From Camarhynchus parvulus (lineage: Eukaryota; Chordata; Aves; Passeriformes; Thraupidae), in contig NC_044572.1 in the NCBI RefSeq assembly GCF_901933205.1, positions 75,761,465-75,825,464 on the forward strand: a stretch of DNA of 64,000 nt, read 5' to 3'. The notes below the pieces were generated by a model. That model did no database searches. It saw only the letters and a program-made list of their open reading frames with translations, and was not told the origin of the DNA. Numbering within the stretch: the stretch's first letter is position 1; the number at the start of each line of letters is the position of its first letter. The translations under genes and the position numbers were made by a program. This document shows positions 1 through 10,022 of this stretch, in pieces.

Positions 1-213
1 TGCCTCTATACAGGGTTAAAAATGCATATAGTCACTTATGTAATTTGTCAGAATAAAATGTCTTTCTTCATTCTGAGATCTATGAAAAACTCTCTCTTAC
101 ATATTTACAATGAAAATCTGTTTCTTGCCAGAGACCATCTTTTGCCCCAATTATATACATCGGAAACAGGGGGAATTTAATTTGATTTGAGATATTTTAT
201 GCCACTACAAAAA
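1..213. other. Unique A+T-rich flank
   Basis: Non-repetitive A+T-rich sequence to the left of the first LTR. No open frame, splice pair or recognisable element is visible. Confidence 0.5.
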
Positions 214-219
214 ATAATT
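214..219. repeat. Target-site duplication, left copy (ATAATT)
   Basis: Identical to 840-845. The pair brackets the solo LTR exactly and defines its boundaries. Confidence 0.8.
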
Positions 220-839
220 TCTCGGAGTTGAGTTGTTAATTGCAGCTCCGAGATGTGCGAAAAGTCTCTGTTTCGGCCCGTGCGTCTGAAGAACCAGTCA
301 GAGCTCTTCAGTTTTTGGTCTTGAAGTTGTTTATTAATTCTTATCTATAAAATTTTATTTTTGCCCAGCTGAGGTCTGCTCAGCAGGGCAGCCAGCAGCA
401 CTCTGACCACCCCCGGGGTGGTGTTGTCTTTTTATACTACAAACTATGTATAACATATTTATAGTTACTTTCCAACACCTATCACCTATGTTAGACAGTG
501 AACTTCTATTCTAAACCAATCCCAAAGTGCCAGTATCACAGCTGAAAATGGAGACCAAGAAGAAGAAGAAGGAAGGCTAGACACACCCAAGTCCCTCCAT
601 CTTGTGCCCAAAATTCCCATTCCAAAAATCCTAAAATCTACCTTTTCATCCTGTGATAATTTTATTATTATACTGTTTAAACTTCTGTGACTTTCAGGTC
701 CACATACAAAGCTGGTAATTTGCTCCATGGGTCATAATCAAACCCGCAGGTGTTCTGGGCTGTGTGCCAGGGTCTCTGAGCCCCCCAGCAGGGGCCCTGG
801 CAACTCCGGACACCCGGAGGGATGTACTGAGTTCTGACA
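220..839 (-). mobile_element. Solo LTR of an ERVK-like endogenous retrovirus
   Basis: Read on the minus strand this is a complete 620-bp LTR. It starts TGTCAGAAC at 839 and ends in CTCCGAGA at 220. The same 6-bp word ATAATT flanks it on both sides (214-219 and 840-845), a target-site duplication of the length made by class II (ERVK-type) integrases. In sense order it has a U3, a TATA box (TATAAAAA, complement of 430-437), two AATAAA-type signals (complement of 354-359 and about 330-335), and a U5 containing the GGCCGAAACAGAG word. I recognise this 3' part from songbird ERVK LTRs. There is no internal gag, pol or env next to it, so it is a solo LTR left by LTR-LTR recombination. The intact TSD and promoter motifs suggest a fairly young insertion. 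Family naming is from memory and unchecked; the LTR call itself is firm. Confidence 0.88.
430..437 (-). promoter_or_regulatory. LTR TATA box
   Basis: The complement reads TATAAAAA inside the solo LTR, upstream (in sense) of the AATAAA signals, as expected at a U3/R boundary. Whether it still drives transcription into the flanking DNA toward lower coordinates is unknown. Confidence 0.6.
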
Positions 840-845
840 ATAATT
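840..845. repeat. Target-site duplication, right copy (ATAATT)
   Basis: Matches 214-219. The terminal TG of the minus-strand LTR lies directly next to it. Confidence 0.8.
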
Positions 846-2282
846 AGCATTTCTTTTTCTGCTTATACTTGTGTATGTTATGGAGGGGGGAAATTTTCCA
901 TTAATTCTTTATCCTTTAAAGTGTATTTTGTAATCATGCTACTTTTATAGCCAAATATTTATAGCAAAATAGATACGAAGTAAAATATATTTTTTCCTTT
1001 CCTAGCAAGGCTTTCATTTATATAGCTTCAGAAAAGGCTGAATTGAACATCTGTAATTTTCCCTGAAGCTAGTTAAAGTAAATATTCTTTCTGAAAACAA
1101 TTTGTTACAAATATCTTTGAAATACGCAGCATTTGAGAAGATATTTGACTTGAAGTTTCTTCTACTGGGGGAAGTTCAGAGTCTTAGTAGTAAATTATTT
1201 GCCAGTTGAGAGGAAGCCAGATGTTCAGAAATATTCTCTGCTGCTGGAGTTTTTAAGAAATATTTTAGCTATGTACCAGAATTAGCAATTAGTATTCAGT
1301 AAGCTACTCTTCAAACACCAGTGGTATAAACCTATTTGCTTTAAAAATTATTCATATACGAGAGAGGCGGAAAAAATCATAAAATCCCTAGTGTTATGGG
1401 AAAAAACCTTAGTTAGACTTTAATTAGCGCTTAGCAGTCATTTAATGAATGTGTCCTCAAAGCCTAATCCATCAAACTGTAACTAGCATCATCATTGGTT
1501 TAAAAACTATGTATTAACAAAAGTTTTACACAAATTGTACAGAAGAGCATCAGGGAACTGCAGCACTATGAATTCCAAGTCTGTGAGCCAGGTGTGATTC
1601 CCCTGGGGAATTGAATTCTGTGAATTCAGCTGGAGTCTGACTTACTGTAAGCAAGGTGGGGCTGGTCTAGTGCTTTTGATTCTTAGAAGTGTAAAATGAT
1701 ATCTTGGATTATCACAAATAGATTATGACAGTAAAATTAACTACCTGCTGAAGTTTATACAATAATTATGAAAATTACCTGTTAATTTTTAAAAATATTT
1801 CAATAATTGATAATTGGCTCTCAGAGCCTTAGTAAAATCATAGCACTGAAATCCAAGTATTGAAGTCACTACTACTTTTGAGAGTAACTGCAATTAAAGC
1901 ATAAAATTATTAAATATATACATATATATATATATACATATAAATAAAATATATACATATATAAAAGCTGGATTTTGCAGGGAAAAAACCCATGATTTTC
2001 TGAACTATTAGGATCATTAGAGAAGTCTTTAAAGAGAAACATTACAGAAAAATCTATACTGATTTTAGGAAAATAATTAGAGTATTTGGAAGAGAGGACA
2101 GAGATAATGTGTGTAAATTGTAGAGAATGCATTGATCTGTTGCACCCATGAACTAGAAACTTACTAACCATAATGTAATTGATATTACCTTGACTTAGAC
2201 ATGAGCAATCAAAGTGTGGCTGCATCTCAGAAAGCTAATTGAATCTTGAACTGCATCACACAAAGAAGTGTGACCATCTTCT
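846..2282. other. Unique A+T-rich DNA
   Basis: No gene seen. A TA-rich simple repeat lies at 1911-1966. The 117-codon minus-strand frame over 1872-2225 runs through that repeat and ends in low-complexity residues, so it is not treated as coding. Confidence 0.5.
1911..1966. repeat. TA-rich microsatellite
   Basis: Imperfect TATA/TACATA run with short interruptions. Confidence 0.8.
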
Positions 2283-2834
2283 CAGAAGGGAGGTGATCCT
2301 GCCCTTCTGCTCTAACGAGGCCCCAGGTGGAGTGCTGTATCCAGGACTGGAGCCTCAACATAAGTGCAGGAACCTGCTGGAGGGAGTTCAGAGGAGGGCC
2401 ATGAATATGATCAGAGTGCTAGAGCACCTTTCCAGTGAGGAAAAGCTGAGAGAGTTGGGATATTTTAACCTGGAGAAGAGAATGCTCTGGGGAGACATTA
2501 TAGCAGCCTTTCCTGAATGGGGCCTACAAGAAAGATAGAGAGGAACTATTTGAAAGGACGTGTAGTTCTAAAACAAGTGGTAATGTCTTTAAGCCGAAAG
2601 ATGGTAGGTTTAGATTGGTTATTAGGAAGGAATTTTTACTGTGAAGGTGGTGAGGCACAGGAACATGTCCCAGAGAAGCTGTGGATGCCCCATCCCCAAG
2701 TGTCCGAGGCCAGGCTGGATGGAGCTCTGAGCAGCCTGGTCTAGGGAAAAGCATCCCTGTCCATGGCAAGGCACTTGCAAACAGATGGCTTTAAGGTCAC
2801 TTCCAAACCAAACCATTCTATGATTCCATGATTA
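2283..2834 (+). mobile_element. CR1 LINE, 5'-truncated 3' end
   Basis: The sequence starts in the C-terminal part of the CR1 reverse-transcriptase ORF (GGAGGTGATCCTGCC, then the GCTGAGAGAGTTGGG block encoding a LRELG motif). It passes through the 3' UTR with the CCCTGTCCATGGCA block and ends in the avian CR1 terminus: GTCACTTCCAA, then CCATTCTATGATTCCATGATT-like octamer repeats. Stops and indels break the frame. Truncation at the 5' side and an octamer tail instead of poly(A) are the usual state of avian CR1 copies. Confidence 0.93.
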
Positions 2835-4985
2835 AATAGTTAACTCCCAAAGGAATTAACATAACCAAAACTGATGTAATTACCTGAAACGTAGTAAAGG
2901 TAATGTAGGAAGAAATCTGTCATCTCTTTTTTATTACTAAATTAGTAGTAGTCTACAAAGATTATTTGGGTTTAGTGGAATTTTTTTGTACATAGTACAG
3001 GCAAGGCCCTTGGAAAGATTCTCAAAGACTAATACTAGAATCCTTCAACGGCTGAAGAATGTGCTTACCAGCCCGCATTAAGTCTTCCCTTCATACCTTT
3101 CTCCTGTGGTATTTTAGCTTCACTTTACAGCCAAACATTATGACTTCAGAAGGTTTTGTATTATTCTATGGGTTTAGCTGTTACGTTACTGGCAAGATGT
3201 GGTATGTATCATAACAAGATTTGAGGCCATGTAAGTAACTATTTTCAAGAAAGCGTTTCATTGTATATCAGGTTCAAGAAATAAGCCTTCAGCTTAGATC
3301 TTATTGATAAATGTTGATACAGTACTTGCTCCTGATAGTTATCTTTTGTTACTTTCCTCTGCCTATGAGTGCAATGTCTTTTTTTGTACACTTTTTCTTC
3401 GATTTCTTTGCAAATCCAAAATATAATAACAATAAAAATATCCACAAATGAGCACTATTTATGTTTGTTATGCTTTTGGTGCATGCTGGTAAAGCTCCAC
3501 TACAGCTGATAGAGTACTTAGGTTTAAGACATTTAAATTATTAACTGCATCATTCTGTCCGTAATTTTTTTAATATAATAATGGATTTTGTTTTTTCAAA
3601 ACAAAATCCATTATGACACACAAATCCATGAAGACCAACAGATAAGTGTAGTGTTTGAACTGGAAGTGCTGAGAACTGACATGTGGAATAGTTGTAATGT
3701 AAAAAATTATATATACCTCATTGTGCATTATCTGTTATGTCAATCATCCGCAAACAGAACCACAAGAGCTAAAAGCATAAAGCAAGAAAAGAAAGGATGC
3801 CTGCACAGGTATTTGTCTCTGAGAAATCACTGGGAGTGTATAGTGGTTTTTTAGATTTTCTAGAAAAAATTAAGTGATAAATGTTTTCACATTGCCAGTT
3901 TGTGCTGAGATATGCTTGAGATATACCATGTTACCTCTGAAAATTCATTGCCTGCATATATTTGTCCGCATAGTTCAGCAAATTGACAATCACTTTTCTG
4001 TCCGCGGCAAAATCTCCAGGAAGTGTTGCATAACATTGTTTTATGAGGAATATCATAATTTGATTTTTTTTAAAACAAGAAACTTCATAGGAGTATTCCT
4101 AGCTGTCCAGTAAAATCTACCACTCTGTTAATCATGCATACATGACTCCCATATTTCTTAACTAGAATTTAAGCATATGAACCAGATTAGGCATAGTTTT
4201 AAAATATGGTATCTTTTTAATGAAGGCTGCTCATGTTCAGTCACAACAGACTGCATTTCAGATGTTAAGTACTGCACTTCTAACAACACCACTGCCACTT
4301 CAAGCTTCAGGTTACAACCCTTATACATAATATCATAATGGGTTGACGTTATATGAAATGGAATTTAAGAATGAAATTTGGGATGACGGAGGGGGGAAAC
4401 AAAACAAAACAAAGGAAGTCCAACACTTCAGATGTCAACTTAGATTGGAGTTGACCATAAAGAAGTAGCAAAACATTTGTTAGCAGACTGTTAAGGAAAA
4501 TGTGATGAAGCCAAAATATTATTCCCCTAGAAACTCTAACTTACAACTCTGCATTCAGGCGCAGATTTCTGTAAAACTGAAAACAAACAACTTCTGATTG
4601 CAAGTCTGGTAGAATTAAAATGAATCTATTGTAGATTAAGTAACTGGGATGATGATGACACACTTAGTAGATAGCAATTTCTCCTGTGCCTGTCATTTTC
4701 TCCAAATTCTTATTAAGCAGATGGAAACTATACTTGTGAACCAAGAAAAGTCTATCTCAGAGTTTTTGATGAAAGCTAATTGAAAATGAAACAAATTTGT
4801 TGCACGTGTGGCAACTTTCTGCCTTTATAGCTGCTGACACACAAGATTGCTATTTGAAAGAGCTTGCTTCTCTATGAATTTCAAGCAGAAAAGCAATATT
4901 ATCTAGGGCAGAAATTATGGTGGCAAAACCAGTTAAATTTGCTGTCAATTAATTCCTTCTTTGTGCCTAGGTCAAATCAAAACTC
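2835..4985. other. Unique A+T-rich DNA with a perfect hairpin
   Basis: No gene is supported. The open frames at 3588-4113 are short, lack family motifs and have no splice context. A perfect inverted repeat is annotated separately at 3578-3614. Confidence 0.5.
3578..3614. repeat. Perfect inverted repeat, 17-bp arms, 3-nt loop
   Basis: The left arm (3578-3594, ATAATGGATTTTGTTTT) is the exact reverse complement of the right arm (3598-3614), with TTC between them. It lies in unique DNA with no transposon ends or TSD visible. Confidence 0.95.
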
Positions 4986-5202
4986 GATAGAATCAGAGAA
5001 TGGCATGAACTGGAAAGGACTTTAAAGTTTATATAATTCCAGCGCCTCTGCCATGGACAGGGATACCTTTCACTACACCAGGTTGTTCAGAGGCCATCCA
5101 ACCTGGCCTTGAAAATTTCCATCATAAGGCATCCACAGTTTCACTGGGCAACTCCTTCCAGTGCCTCATCACCCTCCCAGTGAAGAATTTCTTCCTAATA
5201 CC

Positions 5203-5589
5203 TTATCTAAACTGACCGTCTTTCAGTTTAAAGCCATTTCCCTTTATCATAAGACCACATGCTTTTGTAAATAGTCTATCTCCAGCTTTCTTGTAGGTCC
5301 TCTTCAGGAAAATGAAAGCTGCCACAAGGTCTCCTTGAAGCCTTCTCTTCTCCAGGATGAAAAACCCCAACTCTCTCAGCCTGTCCTTATAACAGAGGTG
5401 CTTCAGCCTTTTGATCATCTTTGTGGTCCTCCTCTGCATGCACTCCAAAAAGTCCACATCCTTCCTTTGTTGGGACCACCAGACCTCAATGCTGTATTCC
5501 AAGTGGGATCTCATGCCAGAATAGCAGAGGGGGAGAATCACCTCACTCAACCTCCTGATGACACTTCTTTTGAACAGCCCAGGATACAA
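5203..5589 (-). pseudogene. CR1 ORF2 fragment: C-terminal reverse transcriptase
   Basis: A 128-codon open frame carries the usual CR1 RT C-terminal motifs in order: SEVILPL near residue 15, RSHLEYSIEVWW near 28, QRRTTKMIKRLKHL near 50, DRLRELGFFILEKRRLQGDL near 68, and GNGFKLKDGQFR at the end. The frame is open by survival, not selection: it has no start of its own, lacks the RT catalytic core, and lies inside the deleted CR1. The ATG at its start is incidental. Confidence 0.9.
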
Positions 5590-5599
5590 TTGGTTATTC

Positions 5600-5905
5600 T
5601 ACATATGTCTGAGCATAATTTACGGGACGGTCTGCTCCATTGCCTTGCCAGCAAAAGAGATGAGACTTACAAGCCTGTAGTTTCATGGGTCTTTCTCCTT
5701 TCCCTTTTTAAAAACTGGGATTTTCCTTTTCCACAAGTTGGGAACATCAATCACCTGCCACAGCTTCTCAAATATGATGAATAGTAGCTTAGCCAGTTTC
5801 TCCATTAGTTCCCTCAAGACCTGTGGGTACATCTCATGAGGTTCCATGGACTTGTGCACCTTCTGTTTCCTTAGAGGGTCCCAAAACTGATCTCTGACAG
5901 CAAGT
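5600..5905 (-). pseudogene. CR1 ORF2 fragment: N-terminal reverse transcriptase
   Basis: Across frames the minus strand encodes a degraded version of the CR1 RT N-terminal block: a KVHKSMEPHEM-like segment near 5855-5825, then LRELMEKLAK, a FEKLW segment, and the FKKG and METTG remnants near 5710-5680. The last recognisable word is KAMEQTV near 5625; the next CR1 block is lost by deletion. Stops and frame changes make it non-coding. Confidence 0.8.
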
Positions 5906-6179
5906 GCTTCTTCATTTTCTCAGTCCCTGCCTTTGCCTTCTGGGGCTTGGGTGGTATGGCTGGAGCACTTGCCAAGGAAGACAGAGACAAAAAAGTTCTT
6001 GATTGCCTCAGACTTCACATCTCAGGTAATCAAGTTTTCTGCTTCCATCAGGAGAGGGATCACGTTTCCCTGGTCTAGTTATTGCCAATGTATCTATAGT
6101 TGTTTATCATGTTGTCCTTGATGTCCCTGACCAGATTTAATTCTAGCAGGGCTTCAGCTTTCCTAACAAGATCCTAGCT

Positions 6180-6780
6180 GTTCATATTCCTGCCAATCTA
6201 CCTGTAGGCTTCCTTGCTTCCACCCCTATAGGCTTTCCTCTTGAGAATTTATCCTCAATGCATTCCAGGAACATCCTGGATTGCTTAAGCCCTGCAGTAT
6301 TGTGCCTCCAACAGATAATTTGGGTAATGCAAGTCCCCCGTGTGGACTAGAAGGATCACATGAACATAAGACTGCTCTTATCACTCTATAGAGGGCTTCA
6401 TCCATGTAGCCAAGCTGATAGTGAGCCTGTAGTGCTTCCCTAACATAAAGTGACCTGCCCCTGCTCTTGCTTTAATCCTGATCCATAAGATCTAGGCTGG
6501 AGAAGCTCCATGCATTCCAGTCACTGACAGAGAGGGCAACACTACCTCCTCATCTTCCCTGCCTGTCCTTCCTGAAAAGCTGGTATTCTTCCATTCCAAC
6601 ATTCCAGTAACAGGAGTTACACAACCATGTCTCTGTGATGCCAGTAAGACCATAACCCTGTCTGTAGGTGTGTGCACATCTCTGGTTTTACTTGTGCCTT
6701 ATGCTGCATGCTTTTGTGTAGAGGCCTTGAGTTGTGGCCCCAGTGAAGTGACTTTGCTGGATTCCTTTGTGCTGCAGACA
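6180..6780 (-). pseudogene. CR1 ORF2 fragment: endonuclease domain
   Basis: The minus strand keeps an apurinic-like endonuclease signature of CR1: an LFRKDRQGR block followed by a stop and GGSVAL near 6575-6530, and further on a GDLHYPN remnant of the conserved GDFNHPD motif near 6345-6325. Several stops and shifts interrupt it. Part of the segment between the endonuclease and the RT is missing. The true N-terminus and the 5' UTR of CR1 are not seen. Confidence 0.78.
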
Positions 6781-7337
6781 ATAAGTGTTGGCCACTTGCT
6801 GTGAGAAATCAATGGTTGCAGGTAAATTTAAGGAAAGGCTCCATATCAACCTTGACATGCTTGTGCTGTCTGTAGGCTTTAAATTCTATGAACAGAGCTG
6901 GTCAGGTCAGCTGACAAATAAGGTATAGCACAGTCATGAGAGGAACTTCACAATACACCATTGCATACAGTAATGCTACCTAGAATATTATTAATTCAAC
7001 TCATAAATCACAAAGACTGGTCTTTGCAGGCATGATTAAATCAGAACTTCAGAAGAAAAGAAAAAGATAAAAATGGAAATGTACAGACCAATATGCAATT
7101 ATTCGTTCCATAATGTACAACATAAAAATTTACTTAGAATTATTTAAAAATATTTAAATACTTCTGCGATCTGTCCAGGATCTTACCCAGCAAAAAATCT
7201 TGCCACACTGCAGGAAGAACAACCACTTCTGCTCCACTATCTGCTCTACCTATCACCACTAATCACTGGCTGCTACTGGTGGTTACTTTTGGGTTTTTGT
7301 AACAGTAAACGACGTAGAAAACATTGTTGCCTGCCAA

Positions 7338-7358
7338 TTTTTTTTTTTTTTTTTTTTT
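7338..7358. repeat. Poly(T) run, 21 nt
   Basis: Uninterrupted T tract without a recognisable retroposon body beside it. Confidence 0.9.
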
Positions 7359-7854
7359 GTTTGTCTTTTATTATGGCCCATCTCTTCCACCCTCAAAATC
7401 ATAGAATCAATGGCTTTAGCCTCCTTTTTATACTAATTCCTATTATTTGGGTACCTTTGAGGTCAGGCATGCTAAGATATATTTTCCCTAGTTTTGCATA
7501 CTGTCTGAGCTAGATATTGTTCTGTACTTTAAGGCAGAACTACTTTTTAAATATAAATCCATGATGCATAATTACAAATGTCCTGTGTTAATTGAGCAGG
7601 TTTAAGGTCTATACTCTTGTTCACTTCTTTATTTCTCAGCCAGGTTTGAAAAATATTCCTTCTTAGCAGTCAAGGGATTAATTTTTAAAGACTCCACCAC
7701 CAGGCTTATTAATACCAAGCAAATATGCACTGTGAGTTTGCAGTGAGCATTCAAGTCAATGGTGCTAATTGTCTTGTGGTTATGGAGAACATGAAGTTGC
7801 TAATCAGATCTGAAGTATATTTAGGTCCCTAGCCAGTTTTGATTCTTTGAAGGG

Positions 7855-7972
7855 AAAAAAAAAAAAGAAAATGAAAAAACAAAACCCACTGCCAAAAAAA
7901 ATCCCAAACCAGACCAAAACAAACAGCAAAAAACCCCATACCAAAACCAATAAAAACCACCAAAAAACGCCA
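7855..7972. repeat. A/C-rich low-complexity tract
   Basis: About 120 bp made almost only of A and C on the plus strand, built from AAAAC, AAACC and CCAAAA words. The long minus-strand frames across it are composition artefacts. Confidence 0.85.
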
Positions 7973-9187
7973 AGTAAAGATTTGGCTGTTTAGTGGAGAA
8001 CACTTTTGGAAATCTTCATTTCTTTGCATCTTGTGTCCTCTTTTGCCCCATATGACTGTAACTTATTTCTTAACATTGTGCATATTTTGAGAATTGCTTC
8101 ATAAATGCTGGAAATAAATTGAAGTGCAATGAAATGGGAGCAGTATAAATACCTTTAAGGATTAGAGACTAGTACGAACTCATTAATGAATCTTGTATTT
8201 AAACTAGCAGTGCCTTGGTTTGTAGCCCATTACTGCCACAGCTTTAAGTAATAAAATAATAGTGTATGTCTTAAAAATCAATGTCAAGTTACCAGAAGAA
8301 AGTAGTAGTGCCTTGAAATACTGCAGGGCAATCCTATTATGTGTAAGATGGGCTTTGACAGTTCTGTGGGTTCAGGAACAGAGCCTGAAACAGTCTTCCT
8401 CTGCTAAATGTCTTTAGCATTAGGCACTGTATGCAGTGAGTGTGCAAAGCTGAATTATGTGTCATGCTATTTTTTCTCTAAAAATTTCAACTAGAGTAAG
8501 TGGATTTAGATACCTTGTAAGCAGTTCTCTTAAAAAAACCCCACCTTATTAAACTAGAGAAAATATATCTATTTACTGAAATAATTTTTAAATATTTTTC
8601 TGTTGTTTAAATAATTTGAATGCTAAAAATCTCAACACTATTTTGTATAATTCCAGTCTGAATGCAAGCAGGGCAGTTCAGGCCTATGTCTGATTTCACA
8701 CATGAAGAACAAACTTCTGCATATACTCTTCTACTAGTTTTGTTGCTCTTTCTATTTTTTTCTCTCCTTTACCACGAAGAAAACCCTAGAGTTTATCTTC
8801 ACCTGTTGCTGTCGTTTCACCACTTTCTCAAGAATTTGACTTGGACTTCCGGAATATCCATGTTGACCAAAAAAAAGAAAAAAAGTCTGATTGAGTCAAG
8901 AAAACTTTTGGGGAAGGTTTTGAGACAGATTAAATTTCTCATGGTAAAGCTGAAATATATTCTGAAAATGTGAAAAAGGAACAATATATCAGTATTTCAA
9001 TATTCTTGGTATTAATTTAAAACATGTTAGATCTATCCTAAACATATATATTACTATCTTTAAAATTACTATGACTGCCTTATTTTTTTTATATGCACAC
9101 TGAGGAGGGAGACACAAAGGCCACAAGGAATCAAGGATATATTGTGTTGTTACAAAAAAAACCAAATAAAACAAAGAATTTCTAATT

Positions 9188-9204
9188 AAAAAAAAAAAAA
9201 AAAA
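9188..9204. repeat. Poly(A) run, 17 nt
   Basis: Uninterrupted A tract. No AATAAA-linked retrocopy is recognisable upstream. Confidence 0.85.
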
Positions 9205-9980
9205 CTAATTACATTTTTATCAGGAAACACAAGCAAAATCTATAAATGTAAACTCTTTTCAGCTATTCCAGTTAGGCTATATTTGCCCTGTGAAATAATG
9301 CAAGACACTCCAGGCAACAGCCACAATGCACAAAGTAAAAGCAAAGAATGTGAGAAAGTAGCATTAAGAGATTTTGAAAATGGCAGCTGTCTGTCCTAAG
9401 AAGAACACAATGTGTGAATGTCCATTTATCATTTATAGAAACTGAAATACCTGGGAAATGAAATCCTACTTGAGATGTGTACAAATAGTTGCAGGCACTA
9501 AAATTATTTCTCAAAGTAACACAGTACAATGATTATCTTAAAGACTACAAAATTAACAGTATGCCAAAAATGATGAAGGTAAATTTGAGGAGTAATAGCT
9601 ATTGGAAGCTGACAACTAATACAAGATTTATGTATATGCAAACCTTATTTTGGAATATTATGTTATATGCCAGAATGTCAAAAATGACAAAGCACAGATC
9701 TGAATTTGCTGAGAGCCTGCCATTTTATTTTAGGGAATAAGATGACAGGGTATGGTGTTTCAACACTGTGGATCTATAGGAATTAATCTTAAAATCTGGT
9801 TTTGCATGGTTTTCCTTCTATAATGCCATTATCAGAATCCTGAAAAAAAAAGCAGATTCATTTTTCTTTTTAGTAAAACATAAAGCTTTGAGGAACAAAC
9901 ATTTCCTTTTGCAACTTCTCTGCAGTGTGATGTGCATTTTAAATAAGCACCAAAAAGCAAACAGGGAAAAACATCCAGAC

Positions 9981-10022
9981 ACATCTGAAATTAAGCCTTG
10001 CATGAGGCTTAATTTCAGATGT
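9981..10022. repeat. Perfect inverted repeat, 18-bp arms, 6-nt loop
   Basis: The left arm (9981-9998, ACATCTGAAATTAAGCCT) is the exact reverse complement of the right arm (10005-10022). The loop is TGCATG. Pairing stops abruptly at both outer ends. No element boundary or TSD is visible. Confidence 0.95.

Larger units (their letters stand above)
4986..6800 (-). mobile_element. CR1 LINE with endonuclease and RT pieces, internally deleted
   Basis: On the minus strand, from 6800 down to 4986, three CR1 ORF2 segments appear in the right order: the endonuclease domain, the N-terminal part of the reverse transcriptase and the C-terminal part of the RT. The 3' UTR and octamer-type terminus follow (ATAGAATCAGAGAATGG on the plus strand near 4987). 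The catalytic centre of the RT is missing between about 5590 and 5625, where the joined sequence jumps from the block reading MEQTV to the FKRSV block. The endonuclease is also shortened, and its reading frame carries stops. At about 1.8 kb of an element usually 4-5 kb long, this is the most complete CR1 in the window. It is dead, since no single frame spans it. Confidence 0.92.

Noticed and set aside
1872..2225. 117-codon minus frame with hydrophobic tail
   Set aside because: The tail is translated from a TA microsatellite and the rest matches nothing.
2239..2816. Four short frames on both strands
   Set aside because: All lie within the broken CR1 copy.
5335..5784. 149-codon plus-strand frame
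   Set aside because: Antisense shadow of the CR1 reverse-transcriptase remnant.
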